A stretch of 64,000 bases of DNA from Bradysia coprophila (lineage: Eukaryota; Arthropoda; Insecta; Diptera; Sciaridae), in assembly GCF_014529535.1 (NCBI RefSeq), contig NW_023503292.1, positions 1,213,354 to 1,277,353 of the forward strand. Reading direction: 5' to 3'. Shown here in pieces: positions 35,818 through 46,793 of this stretch. The position numbers and the translations under genes are program-made. Every line of letters begins with the position of its first letter. Position 1 is the stretch's first letter. The notes under the pieces are model-generated. The model ran no database searches. It was not told the DNA's origin and saw only the letters and a list, made by a program, of their open reading frames with translations.

Positions 35818-36410
35818 GTCGAACGAATGTAATTGGAAATCACTTTGTTGTTATTGTATTAAATCTTCGACTGAAAGAACACTGGTGAAGGAAGGCAAAA
35901 ATTTGACACTTCATTAATATTGCAAAACATACACCCGTCAATCGAACAATAAATAGCTCCCAAAATTGGCCGTTCAGATGTCGCTGCATCTTCTATTTTC
36001 TATTTGGTGGTTTCATTTAAAAATAAATTTAATTCTTGGAAGTTTGCTTCGAGAAATTTCCATATTTCACTTTTGGAATAAATATGTTATTCGTGGAAGT
36101 GCTTAAATTCGTATATGGATGAGAATTATCTTTACATACCTATACATGTGTTTGTTTGAGCCGAAGCCGAGGAAACACATTAAGTAAAATTAATTCCCAA
36201 GGTACAGAATTCGAACTGGAACAATCTATACGAATTCACACACTCACTGGGATTGAACGGTTTTCAATAAAATTTGACATAAATAAAAAACGAAAGGGAG
36301 AGGTTTAGCTCCGCCTTCGTATTCGTATCCATATGGAGCAGTTCGCAAGATCATTTGTCATACAGTTAGAATGTGCATAACCTCAACGCCTCAATTTATT
36401 AAAATGTTGG
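35818..36410. other. Upstream region of MGRN1-like gene
   Basis: The 5' flank of the minus-strand gene, expected to hold its 5' UTR and promoter. No specific signal can be placed. Confidence 0.35.
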
Positions 36411-36641
36411 AAGAGACTATTGGCACCGGGTGCCAATTGTACCTTTATAATACTGTGGCTAATGGCACCGGGTGCCAACAGTCTCTTTATTATTCTACGG
36501 CTAATGGCACCAGGTGCCAATAGTCTCTTTATTATACTAATGCTAGTCGCACCCGGTGCCATTAGCCACAGTATTATAAAGAGACTATTGGCACCCGGTG
36601 ACATTAGCCATTAGTATTACAAAAAGACTATTGGCACCAGG
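36411..36641. repeat. Mirror-symmetric array of GGCACCGGGTGCC palindromes
   Basis: Six palindromic blocks of the type TGGCACCGGGTGCCA occur about every 42 bp (near 36421, 36463, 36505, 36548, 36589, 36632). The last is cut short. The spacers between the first three (AGTCTCTTTATTAT..GGCTAA) appear inverted after the fourth (TTAGCC..ATAAAGAGACTATT), so the array is itself an inverted repeat centred near 36540. Confidence 0.88.
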
Positions 36642-36939
36642 AAAAATTAAAATTTGAATTAAAAATTTAAAATTTTAAAAATCTCGTATTTGTTCAGTTG
36701 AGTTATTCTCATTTCTCCAAACAATGACCTTAGTTGGCCATTGTCGTAAATTCGCACTGTACGATGACATCGAACTGATGTCGACTATACACGTGTAAAT
36801 ACGAATGGAGAACGAAATGTGTTGGATAGATCAGCGTAGTTACTGATGTGTGGCAAACAATGTTCATGCGAGCCTGTGAGCTAGTAATGACGTGAATATT
36901 GTTGGCATTAGTGGTTAACGTTAAATGTGGCACATAAAC

Positions 36940-37066
36940 ATCTGAAATGACTTCATTTTTGCTCGTCTCGTTGGTCGAGTTGGATAGGCGCTGGATTTAT
37001 AAACCAGAGGTTGCTAGTTCAAGCCCAGCTGTGGACATTATGAGCAAAAATGCTTTCACTTCAGAT
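36940..37066 (+). repeat. tRNA-like sequence inside inverted repeats
   Basis: 36961-37045 resembles a degenerate tRNA. It has a Pol III A box TGGTCGAGTTGG (36972-36983), an anticodon-like stem-loop CTGG..CCAG, and a B box AGTTCAAGCCC (37016-37026) in a T-arm with one mismatch. Acceptor pairing is weak and there is a stem mismatch, so it is not called as a functional tRNA. Inverted repeats of about 25 bp (ATCTGAA..CATTTTTGCTC and inverse) bracket it. It could be a tRNA-derived SINE head or a tRNA-related MITE. Confidence 0.6.
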
Positions 37067-37528
37067 TTTGATGTCTAGTATGTTTCACTTAATAAAAATT
37101 AAAGTTTGTTTGGTTTTACACCAGAGTTCACAGGAGCTCATAATTCTCCTAAAAAAATGTTTTGACCACCCTCTGACATCATATGACATTTAGACACATT
37201 ACACTCAAAATGGATTTTTTTGAAGAAAAAAAATGGCAGACACCCCTTTGCTAGAATTGAACGACGAATCGAATGAGCTATAACTCAATAATATCGGGCA
37301 TAGCTTGTTTTCCAAGTGGTCGAAAAATTGGCGAGTTGACTCTTAATGAGTACTTTTGTAATTCATAAAGTGTGCAACGGTTATTGCTTTTTGGGAAAAA
37401 GTGTGTTCGCGAAATTTCACAGTTTTCGCGTTTTCGGATTGAAGATATAGAGGATATAAATTGCGACCAAATAACATAACAGAAAATCAAACCAAACTTC
37501 CAAAACAACTTCTTCTTCTTCTTCTTTT

Positions 37529-40213
37529 TCAGCCTGTTTCTATCCACTGCTGGATGTAGGCCTCTCCAACTTCTTTCCATTTCGTACGATCCATTGCCAT
37601 TTGCTGCCAGTTTGTACCTGCAATATTCTTAATTCCGTTTGTCCATCTCTCTGGTGGTCTACCTATAGCTCGTCTTTTATATGGTCGCCAGTTCATGATC
37701 TTTTTGGTCCAACGTTCGTCTGTCCTTCTTGCAATATGTCCCGCCCAGCTCCATTTCAGAGATGCTATTCTTTCCATGACATCAACGACCCTGGTTTGTT
37801 GTCGAATCCATTGATTCGTCATTCTGTCTCTGAGTGTTATTCCAAGCATACTCCGTTCCATGGCTCTTTGTGCCACTCTCAATTTATCTTCGGATGCTTT
37901 CGTTAAAGTTAACGTTTCCGCTCCATAAGTGAGCACTGGAAGGACACAAGTGTCGAAAACTTTGCGTTTCAGACTATTATTCATTTTGCTTTTGAAAATG
38001 AGTCTGAGTTTTCCGAACGCTGCCCATGCAAGACCAATCCTACGTCTTATTTCTGCAGTCTGGTTGTCCAGACCTAACTTCAGTTTATGCCCTAGATATA
38101 CATAGCTGTCGACTCGTTCAATGACAGTGTCACCAATTTTGATTTCTCTATCGTCCCCGATGTTGGTCATGACTTTTGTTTTCGATAAGTTCATCTTGAG
38201 GCCAACTTTGCTTGCCTCTTCACTTAACTGTTGTAGCATAAGCTGAGCCTGACCTAGTTCGCTGCTATCGGTACAATGTCATCAGCGAAGCGGAGATTGC
38301 TCAGGTACTCTCCATTTATCTTTATTCCCATTTTACTCCAGTTTAACTTCCTAAAAATACTCTGCAGAATCGCCGTGAATAATTTCGGTGAAATGGTGTC
38401 ACCCTGCCTTACACCTCGGCCAATTCTGAATTTCTCCGTGCTCTTATGAAGTTTTATACATGAAGTAGCATTTTTGTACACATATCGAATTGTGTTGGAG
38501 TACCTTGAGTCTACTCTACATTCGTCTAATGCGTCCAATATCGACCATGTTTCCACTGAATCGAAAGCTTTTTCGAAGTCTATGAATAGCAAGACTATGT
38601 CGATGTTGTATTCACGACACTTCTCAATAAGCGTTCTCATCACCTGCAAATGGTCGTTTGTGCTGAAACCAGATCTGAAAGCAGCTTGTTCAACAGGTTG
38701 GTAGAAGTCGAACTTGTTAGTGTTCCTCTTCGTAATGATTTTCATAAACAACTTGTAGAGTGTTGACAATAGGCTTATGGGTCGGTAATTTTCCAGCTTT
38801 GTTATGTCTCCTTTTTTATGCAGCAATGTAATTACCGCATTTTCCCAGGCTTCTGGTACTTCTTCCCATTGGAGACATCGATTAAACAAAGCCGTGATTG
38901 CCTTTAATAATGAGTCTCCACCCAGTTTAATGGCTTCCACTGGAACACCATCTTCTCCGGGAGACTTTTTGTTTTTCATCTCGGCTACTGCAGCTTTGAC
39001 TTCATCAACAGTTATGTCGGGCATATCCTCCGATCCCACGTTTCTTATTATTGGTCTATCTTCGGTTTCTTCCGTTGGGCTCTGTCTTGCTGAAGAAAAC
39101 AAATTCTCATAAAATTCTGTTGCAATGTTTAATATCGCATTTCGATCCGTTTGGATCGTTCCTGTTTTGTCTCGTAATTTGAAGATTTCTTTTTTGGCGT
39201 TTGTCATTTTTCTCCGTAGGACTTTCATATTGCAGTTAGCTAGGGTTCCCATTTTTCAATTTTGAAAAAGAGGACATTTTGGCATCAAAAAAGAGGACAA
39301 AAAGAGGACGCCTTCACATTCAAAAAAGAGGACGAAAAGTGAATTTGTGACGCGGAATAACAGCGATTGTACATGCACTTTGTGCAACTATTGTGTAATT
39401 TACACCACAGTTCATGCTGAAAACAAAAAAATCAAAAATGCTCTGTGCAATATGCACTGAAATCTTCCTGATATTCTTTTGGATTCCTTCTCAGTGATAG
39501 CATCCACTTCATATTACCTGAATACACACTTCGCTTTACCTTATCCTTGCGTGATCGTTGGTAGAATGCGAGCGTAGCGAGCTAAATTTTTTTTTGTGAT
39601 GAAGAGTTCGTTGTATTACCTTTCAGAGATTATCTGACAAAGAAGATTACTAGTTAATGCCGCGCAGCGAAATGTTTTTGTTCTTTAGGTATGAGCTGCC
39701 TCAAATTTACTTAAAAAAGAAGAAGACCTGAAAGAGGACAAAGAGGACGTCTTCTTCAAAAAAGTGATGTTCTTAGAATTTTTGTCAAAAAGAAGAACGA
39801 GACGAAAAAAGAGGACATGTCCTCTAAAAAGAGGACGAATGGGAACCCTAAGTTAGCTTCAATTATGTTTTGAGCCAATTGGACATTATATTTTCTTTCA
39901 TCTGATCTCCTTTCTTTGTTGATACTTTTAGACAAGTTCCGGTATTCCACCGAATCTCGCCCTCCGTTTTTTACCAACTCTGCTCTGCTTGCGATCAGGT
40001 CTAATGTTTCTCTGCTGAGTTTTGATTCTTTCCCTTGGACGGATTTGCATTTGGATTTCATGAAACCCATTATTGTATCGACGATTTTGGTATTCAATTC
40101 GTCCAATGTTTCACATTGATTGTTGACGTTATCTAATTCGGCAGTCATTTTCGTAGCAAATTCTTCATTTTGTGTGTAAAGTAAAGCCTTTGTACGTCAA
40201 TCCTTTCACTTTT
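37529..40213 (-). pseudogene. Disrupted LINE reverse transcriptase ORF
   Basis: Reading from 40213 down, the ORF segment before the RT domain (MTAELDNVNNQCETLDELNT) is open after an apparent 2-bp AC slip near 40173. It is then cut by the MITE at 39241-39850, resumes through the RT domain (FADDIVPIAAN), and is shifted by a 1-bp deletion near 38258 relative to copy 1 (GCGAATCTAGG versus GCGAACTAGG). The remainder to the stop at 37529 is open. The protein is therefore non-functional in this copy. Confidence 0.88.
39241..39850. mobile_element. 610-bp MITE inserted in LINE copy 2
   Basis: Perfect 13-bp terminal inverted repeats TAGGGTTCCCATT. AGTTAGC is present on both sides (39234-39240, 39851-39857) but only once in copy 1, which serves as the empty site. 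The duplication is 7 bp with symmetrical ends, or 8 bp (AGTTAGCT) if the first T belongs to the target. hAT-like is the best guess. Both ends carry repeated AAAAAGAGGAC motifs. No transposase. Confidence 0.92.
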
Positions 40214-41515
40214 TAGCCCCGTACGAAGTACAAAGGGGCTTATAGGATTACGATGCCGTGTGTAATTGATGGAATTCGAAGCAGACGGTAAGGGCAAAGT
40301 GTTTGCCTATGTTCATAGATGACGAATCTGCAATAAAAATTTTGTCTGTCCGTCTGTCCGTCTGTCACGTCGATATCTTGAGTAAATCAAATCCGATTAA
40401 AAAAAAAAAATTCCCTGAAAGATAGTCAAAATAGTGAGGCTAAGTTCGAAGATGGGCATATTCGGGTCGGCCCTTCGTGAGTTAGGGCACCTAAGTGATT
40501 TAAGGTCTTTTGGTGATATTTATGGCAAAATAAACGATGGAAATGTAAATGACACGGCAAATGATAGGTATTGTCAATACCAATCCAGGAAAAAAAAGTT
40601 TTTTAAAATCGGGTGAGTGGACCGTGAGTTAGGGCCTTAGAAGTGAAATGCTACTAGGGCCCTATGTGTATTTTACATAGAACTCGAGTAAATTTCATTC
40701 GTTTTTCGTAATTTTTGTTTGATTTGGAAGGTAATCGAATGCCGAATAGAATGTTGTTGAAAAAAAATTAAATTTGGGTCCTTGGCCTAAGGCCGCTACT
40801 AGGGCCCTATGTGTATTTCACATATAACTCGAGTAAATTTTATCCGTTTTTCGTAATTTTTGTTTCATTTGGAAGGTAAGGAAAGGCCGAATAGAATGTT
40901 GTTGAAAAAAAATTTAAATTTGGGTCCTTGGACTAAGGCCACTACTAGGGCCCTATGTGTATTTTACATATAACTCGAGCAAATTTCATCCGTTTTTCGT
41001 AATTTTTGTTTCATTTGGGAGGTCATCAAAGGCCGAATAGATTGTAGTTGAAAAAAAAAATTAAATTTGGGTCCTCGGACTGAGGCCGATACTAGGGCCC
41101 TATGTGTATTTTACATATAACTCGAGCAAATTTCATCCTTTTTTCGTAATTTTTGTTTCATTTGGAAGGTAATCAAAGGCCGAATAGAATGTAGTTGAAA
41201 AAAATTTTAAATTTGGGTCCTCGGACTGAGGCCGATACTAGGCCCTTCAAAAAAAATAAAATTTTAGGGCGATTTGAAATTTTTGTTTCATTTGAAAGGA
41301 ACGTCGTACGGGGCTTTGTAATTGCGCTATGCGCAATTTGTAAGATGTACATTGTACATATTACATAATAATTTTACTTTAACTACATTAACCGGCGCAA
41401 TAGGTTTACGGTCAAAGTAGGGTGACAGACGCACTAGGGTCACGTACGCAATAGATATACGGGTTTGTACGGGGCTCAGTCGCAGCAAACGCTCCGACTG
41501 TTCTGATGGCTCGTT
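40214..41515 (+). repeat. Dispersed repeat with 146-bp tandem core
   Basis: It begins AGCCCCGTACGAAGTACAAA and ends near CTCCGACTGTTCTGATGGC. Its last 230 bp recur at 57900-58130. Inside, a short CTGTCCGTCTGTC microsatellite lies near 40347 and a tandem array at 40651-41240. No coding frame of note. Confidence 0.85.
40651..41240 (+). repeat. 146-bp tandem repeat, four units
   Basis: The block CTACTAGGGCCCTATGTGTA recurs at 40651, 40796, 40942 and 41089, with a truncated start at 41235. Each unit continues with AACTCGAG, TTTTTCGTAATTTTTGTTTCA, an AAGGCCGAATAGA stretch and TTTGGGTCCT. Unit lengths are 145-147 bp. Confidence 0.93.
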
Positions 41516-41749
41516 TGAACTAGTTGTGATCTTTGAAATCTGGTATTTAACGTGACTCTTGCACGAACCATTCGGTGATCACTACCGGTTGAAAAATTGC
41601 AGAAATGTGCGGGTCAGAGCTCGGGGATTACCGGGGGCGAGCAAAGTAAAGCTTTCATACTCACCAACCCGCAGTAGCAAGCGTGGTGTTTTAATGCTAA
41701 AAACCTTCAAACGAAGCCACAACGAACTATACATTGCCAAAACAACTGA

Positions 41750-42095
41750 TATCAGTCAAAAACACTCAAAGCAAAAATTAAGCCAAAAAATTTCTGGAAG
41801 AAAAATTTTACCAAAAAATTTTGCGTCACAAGTGGCAGATGTTGAGGAAAGTACTATTAGGAAAATGGTTAAAATAGGGAAAAATACGTCCTGAAAGAAT
41901 GTACAAATGAAAAGTAGCCGAATCATCTGCCACTTTGTGACGCAAAATTTTTTTGGTAAAATTTTTCTTCTAGAAATTTTTTGGCTAAATTTTTGCGTAC
42001 AAGCGCAGAATGCGTCACCTACAGCGATATCAGTTGTTTTGGAAGTATGCCCAGGGACTTGCGTCACTTTTACTCTTTGAGTGTTTTTGACTGAT
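41750..42095. repeat. Foldback repeat (TGCGTCAC type)
   Basis: Ends ATCAGTCAAAAACACTCAAAG and inverse; inner arms share AAAATTTTACCAAAAAATTT, TGCGTCAC and GTGGCAGATG. The right half is homologous to about 8160-8280, and the motif set resembles the foldback module of the composite repeats. Confidence 0.82.
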
Positions 42096-42535
42096 CGAAT
42101 ATTCCCGGGCCGTTTTAAGAAGAATTTGATATTAATTCAAAAGGAATTACAGTTAAACAAATATTTATTTTTTAAGTTACAGTAATACTATACAATAGAA
42201 ATTACAAATTTGTCTTACCTATTCTTATCTATAATTTTCATTTGAATTTGTAAACATAAACAACCGTCATTTTAGCGGGCACAATTTTTTTTAGCAGTTT
42301 AAGGATTCTTACAAAAGTAATGTCTTTACGATGTAACAGTGATACGAACCAAATATTAATCAATAATCTATATAAATATTGACCTCAATCAACTCTTCTT
42401 TTTTCTTTCAAAAATCTTTGCATCACGAATTTGGTAGGTACCTTTCCAGTTTTATCGATTTATCGAACAATTATCCGGCTGCCTATTTTGGAGCAACACA
42501 AGTTACAGTCTTAATGCCAATCAAATTTGTGTCTA

Positions 42536-43450
42536 AGGTAAGCGAGGGTATAGCTGACCGTGCAGGTGTACCTGACCAGCTACATTATTTATCAGTTTTG
42601 GAAAATAATTACAAATGAAAATACGCAAATTAACGTTCTAATTAATCTTTAGAGCCTAAAGATTAATTTTTTCATGAAAATAATGCGATTATTATGTTTA
42701 CTTATTTGATAAAACCATAAAATGAAACCAGTGCACCATCTCAGTACAAAGTTGCACATTTCTTAAGAAAATTGTAAGATCGGTGTGGTCTAATTTAAGG
42801 TTTTTATTGACAAAAGAATTATTAATGGACAAAGTTTTGGTGTTTTTAGGTAGTAAATAGTTCGACAATTAATATTATTAACATAAATAGCGTCTAAAAG
42901 TTAATATTTGATTAATTACATGGTGGTCAAAACATTGCATCAAAAATATGCCATGTTTGTGTAGTTGACCGCACCAAATTCCGTACATTTTGCTTCATGT
43001 GACAAATTCACCTTCCATGTGCATTGTTGTGTACAAAATGATGTGATTAAAATTGGTTGATATTTTGTGTTTTTATGAATTTTTATCAATGAAATTGGTT
43101 AATATCAGTGAATTAAGAGTGAAAATGTGTCGAATAATGCGAAATTATTGCGAAAAATGTGAAAAATGTCTTAATTTTGTAGCGGTCAACTACTGCAACA
43201 AGACTGGTCAGGTATAAAAACATCCGTTTTTTAGTGGTCAGCTACTGCATCAAAAACAGTGCTTCAGTAAAATCAGTTTTTTACAATAAAAATTAATTAA
43301 TTGTAAATATTTCTGATATTCTACGGAATGGGAACAGATCAAATTAAATTCTGACGAAGGAAAAACTTAGCTTCATCGAAATCATCCTGAGATACTGATG
43401 ACCAAAGTTGAAAAATTGCTTAGCCGGTCAGCTACTACCTCGCTTACCTT
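42536..43450. repeat. Element with GGTAAGCGAGG terminal inverted repeats
   Basis: The left end TAAGGTAAGCGAGG..TAGCTGACCG and the right end CCGGTCAGCTACTACCTCGC are inverse copies of about 25 bp. The motif GGTCAGCTACTGCA recurs inside. 915 bp, no convincing coding frame. Confidence 0.7.
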
Positions 43451-44582
43451 ATCTATTTTTGGAAAATTTGTTTTCTAAAACTTTCCAAAATTTCATAAAA
43501 TTTGTCCATTTTTTTAGCAAATCAAATTTTCTGAAATTCTAATTGCACCTCTTGTCTCGAAAAAAAAATATCTGTCCCACTCTCTGCTACAAACTATTCG
43601 CAATTCGTCTGTAGGCTGTTAAAATCTAAATATAAACTCAACTCAATTAAAGTTTGCAATTGGTTAGCATTCTACAGTTTTAATTCTTCCACATCGTTCT
43701 ACATGTTGTCAACAAAAGAAGCGTAAAGAGTGTCGTCAGAAGAAACCCATCAAAACTACATTCTTATGATAAAATCAGTTTACTCCGGTTTCACTGCCAT
43801 CAAGTGCGTATTTTCAACCTCAAAATGCGCTCCTATAAAACTAGAAAAGGACCCTTGACTTCCCCAATAGTACGCTAATAGGCCGAATTGATTTTAACAA
43901 CTGGAAAATCTTCACCCAGCCGCTGGATTGGCATAGGCATAGGAAAGTACAAAATACTGATTGTTTTAAGTTTGGTTGGTTTTTCGGAACAGCAGCATCG
44001 TTTAAGGCAAACGTTCTGGCAAGCTGGGACTCGGTGTTAATAATGAAGTTGTTAAGATCGATTCACACAGTTTTTTAATCTGATTTGAATATATAAGTCA
44101 CTTGATGTGTTCAGAGGTCTTCTGAGAAAAGTTTATTTTTTTGATCGAAAGATTTCATTTATTTCCATTACCCTTTGCGTGTAGTGTTTTTTGTGGCTTT
44201 TATTTAAGTCGTTTAAACTTATACATCAACTAACGACAAGATTAACGCAAAATATTCACTAATAACGAGTTCTGTCCTCTCATATGTTATGCTTTAGATA
44301 TTTTTTTCGTTTTTATAATATTGTCTATCACAGTACATTAATATCCATTTATTTTCATTGTAATATCTATATTGTCATTGACCTCCAGCTGAACATAATA
44401 AATTACAACAACCGTTTGGAGCTTAAACTAAGACCTCTGCCTTCATTAACAAAAAAGAACTTATTGCCGACATTTCATCGATTAACTTGACTTCGCCTTA
44501 CAATTAAATTTAATCCAAGAAAAACGTATATAAAAACTGCATTCGTTGTGTTCAAGTACCAGTAGGCCGTGTTTCCGCTTAA
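43451..44582. other. Unannotated spacer
   Basis: AT-rich sequence with no gene or clear repeat. The part near 44582 will include the 3' UTR of the minus-strand gene that follows. Confidence 0.4.
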
Positions 44583-45116
44583 CTATCGCTTCGATTTATT
44601 TTTCAATGTAAATCTCTTCCAAAAACTTTGCTTCTCAACTGGCTGAGGTGGTGAATCATAGTCATATCCTCTACTTTGAGCACTATTGCTCGAATAATCG
44701 TAGGCGTTATTTTTCTGATCGCCCCTCAGCATAACGAGAAAGTTATCCGATTTTTTTGCTGGATTTTCACCGAATCTCAACGCTTCCATATTCAGTTCTG
44801 CCTTCAAATGTTCCGAATTCTTATTCTCCACTTTAAATTCGTTCGGATCGTCCACGAATGCTTGTTGCAGATCACGCATAATTTTCTTTCTAATTGTCTT
44901 TTTCATGCTCAGATGCCGTTCCAGCGTTTTTATGTCGCCGGTCAGCGTTTTGCTATTGTCGCGCTTTTTTCGCGACTGTTTTTTCGCTTCCTGCTGTTGA
45001 TGACCGTACGGATCGATGACATTGTTGGGATTGTTTAAATTTTGATTATGCGATGACGTGTAGCTGCTTAGGCCGAATATGTCACGAAGGTGTGGAATGG
45101 ATCGTTCTGAAGTCAT
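44583..45116 (-). CDS. Small basic protein of unknown family (177 aa)
   Basis: An uninterrupted minus-strand frame from ATG at 45116 to the TAG at 44583. I do not recognise the family. The protein is hydrophilic with no signal peptide or membrane segment. It has an N-terminal SIPHLRDIFGLSSY segment, a QQQEAKKQSRKKRD basic patch that could act as a nuclear signal, a predicted helix LSMKKTIRKKIMRDLQQAFV (about 90-109), and a C-terminus rich in Lys and aromatic residues (SFWKRFTLKNKSKR). A good acceptor (ATTCTTTCAG) lies 75 bp upstream of the ATG at about 45192, so a 5' UTR exon probably exists further upstream. The even, motif-like composition and lack of stops support a real gene. Confidence 0.7.
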   Translation of the reverse strand: MTSERSIPHLRDIFGLSSYTSSHNQNLNNPNNVIDPYGHQQQEAKKQSRKKRDNSKTLTGDIKTLERHLSMKKTIRKKIMRDLQQAFVDDPNEFKVENKNSEHLKAELNMEALRFGENPAKKSDNFLVMLRGDQKNNAYDYSSNSAQSRGYDYDSPPQPVEKQSFWKRFTLKNKSKR

Positions 45117-45191
45117 TGTATTGTATTGATCGATATGTAAAGGACAGAAGTCTCAATTTGCTCGTTGATTGTCCCAAATGTTACCGAATAC
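45117..45191 (-). other. 5' UTR part of the 177-aa gene exon
   Basis: Between the predicted acceptor at 45192 and the ATG. The upstream UTR exon was not located. Confidence 0.5.
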
Positions 45192-45846
45192 CTGAAAGAA
45201 TAAGAACGAAAAGAAAATGATTAGTCGATGGTATGTGTCTGTGATTTCTATGCAGATCACATGGGATTCAGTTCACCCATGTTCATTATAATATTGGCAA
45301 TTATCCTTGGTCTATAAAATAATTGCAAAATGAATACCTAAAAAACATTAGCCAAGTAAAAATATTTTTTAATCAAATTAAAGTTTTAATTATATTCAAT
45401 TTTCGGATCTAAAACCGTTCCATGTCAAAATTATGCTAATTTGTGCAGCAATTGTTAATAATGATCTTTAATTGCCTGAGAGCAATAATTATGAAAATTC
45501 AAGGTATTCTCATATTTATATAGTTGCCTGCTTCGTAACAAAAATATATCTTGCTACAACGTGGGATTGCACAGAAGTCGTTCGTTCAAATCAATGTGAC
45601 TTTACTTATTATGTATGTCGGTTGACGAACTATGAGATACCATGTCTTTGTTTGCTTGAAAGCCTTAAAATCGGCTTAAGACCAATGGACTTTTTTTGCA
45701 AATTTATAGCATACATTGAGGCGGAAGTATATTCGTTTTTTGATGATTTTTCTGAACCAAAATCTTTTTTTTATTACTTTTAAAGGAAAAATTGGTTTGT
45801 GGGTGATAGCCTATCGCATTTGGAGCATCCTTTGCAAATTGTGTAA

Positions 45847-46793
45847 GGGTTAGCATGTAAAAAGTGCCCCCAAAGGAACTAAAGCATATGATACATCATT
45901 CGAAAGGTCTTGGCCTAGAACCACTTTTAGTGTAGTATCAAACTCCATAATGGAGTTATAGTGGAGTTATTGACGAAAATGTGAATTTTGTTTTTCATTT
46001 ATTTCTCTCTAGTGTGTTGACGTAAAAATCTGTAAAAATTCTCAAAAAATGTCTGTAGACGCATTTTCCACAGGTAAAAATACACCCCTAACATGACCGA
46101 AAAAGAAAATTTCATAAAACTGCAGATTATTATCAGATATGATCGGCAACTTGACTGGACTTAACAAAACGGGGTTTTTGGTAGAATATCAGCCCTTAAA
46201 AGCACGCTAGGAATGAGTTTTTGGGTATGAGGGTGAATTTTGTCCATAATCTATATCTCCCGTTGGCTGTAACTTAAAATTCTGAAAAAATTCTCAAAAA
46301 ATGTCTGTATGGAGAGTAACATCTGTGATTATTTGCAGAATTTTTGGACACCTCCTTTGGGGTTAAAAAATTCACTCAAAAATTGTTTCGAAAAATTGAA
46401 TATGTTCCACCATTTTGAAAAATCTGAAAAAATTATGCAAAATACATGTCTATAAGACCAATCAATGGTCAAAATACCGAGTTAGTTCCGTACCTCCAAC
46501 GTACGAAAAAAAATCACAGAATTTTTCTCTGAATTTTTTCACCCTTAAATAAGGGTCCAAAAAATCTGATAAAAATCTCAGATGTTACCCTTCATACAGA
46601 CATTTTTTGAGAATTTTTACAGATTTTTACGTCAACACACAAGAGAGAAATAAATGAAAAACAAAATTCACATTTTCGTCAATAACTCCACTATAATTCC
46701 ATTATGGAGTTTGATACTACACTAGGCCAAGACCTTTCGAATGATGTATCATATGCTTTAGTTCCTTTGGGGGCACTTTTTACATGCTAACCC
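45847..46793. repeat. 947-bp foldback repeat
   Basis: Arms of about 200 bp or more, with ends GGGTTAGCATGTAAAAAGTG and inverse. The arms share CCCCAAAGGAACTAAAGCAT, CTCCATAATGGAG and AAATGTGAATTTTG. The centre holds further inverted blocks (AATTCTCAAAAAATGTCTGT). No target duplication is apparent. Confidence 0.88.

Larger units (their letters stand above)
37508..40213 (-). mobile_element. RTE-like LINE, copy 2 (5' truncated, interrupted by a MITE)
   Basis: Minus-strand copy nearly identical to copy 1, with the AAG tail at 37508-37530. It extends further 5' than the copy 1 portion visible here, to about 40213, where it abuts the AGCCCCGTACG repeat. The 610-bp insert at 39241-39850 is not part of the LINE. 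Confidence 0.9.

Noticed and set aside
36411..36641. CRISPR array
   Set aside because: Repeats are palindromic, and the spacers are themselves repeated and inverted. The genome is eukaryotic and no cas genes are present.
36961..37045. Functional tRNA gene
   Set aside because: Poor acceptor pairing, a mismatch at the base of the anticodon-like stem and one in the T stem. The position between inverted repeats favours a repeat origin.
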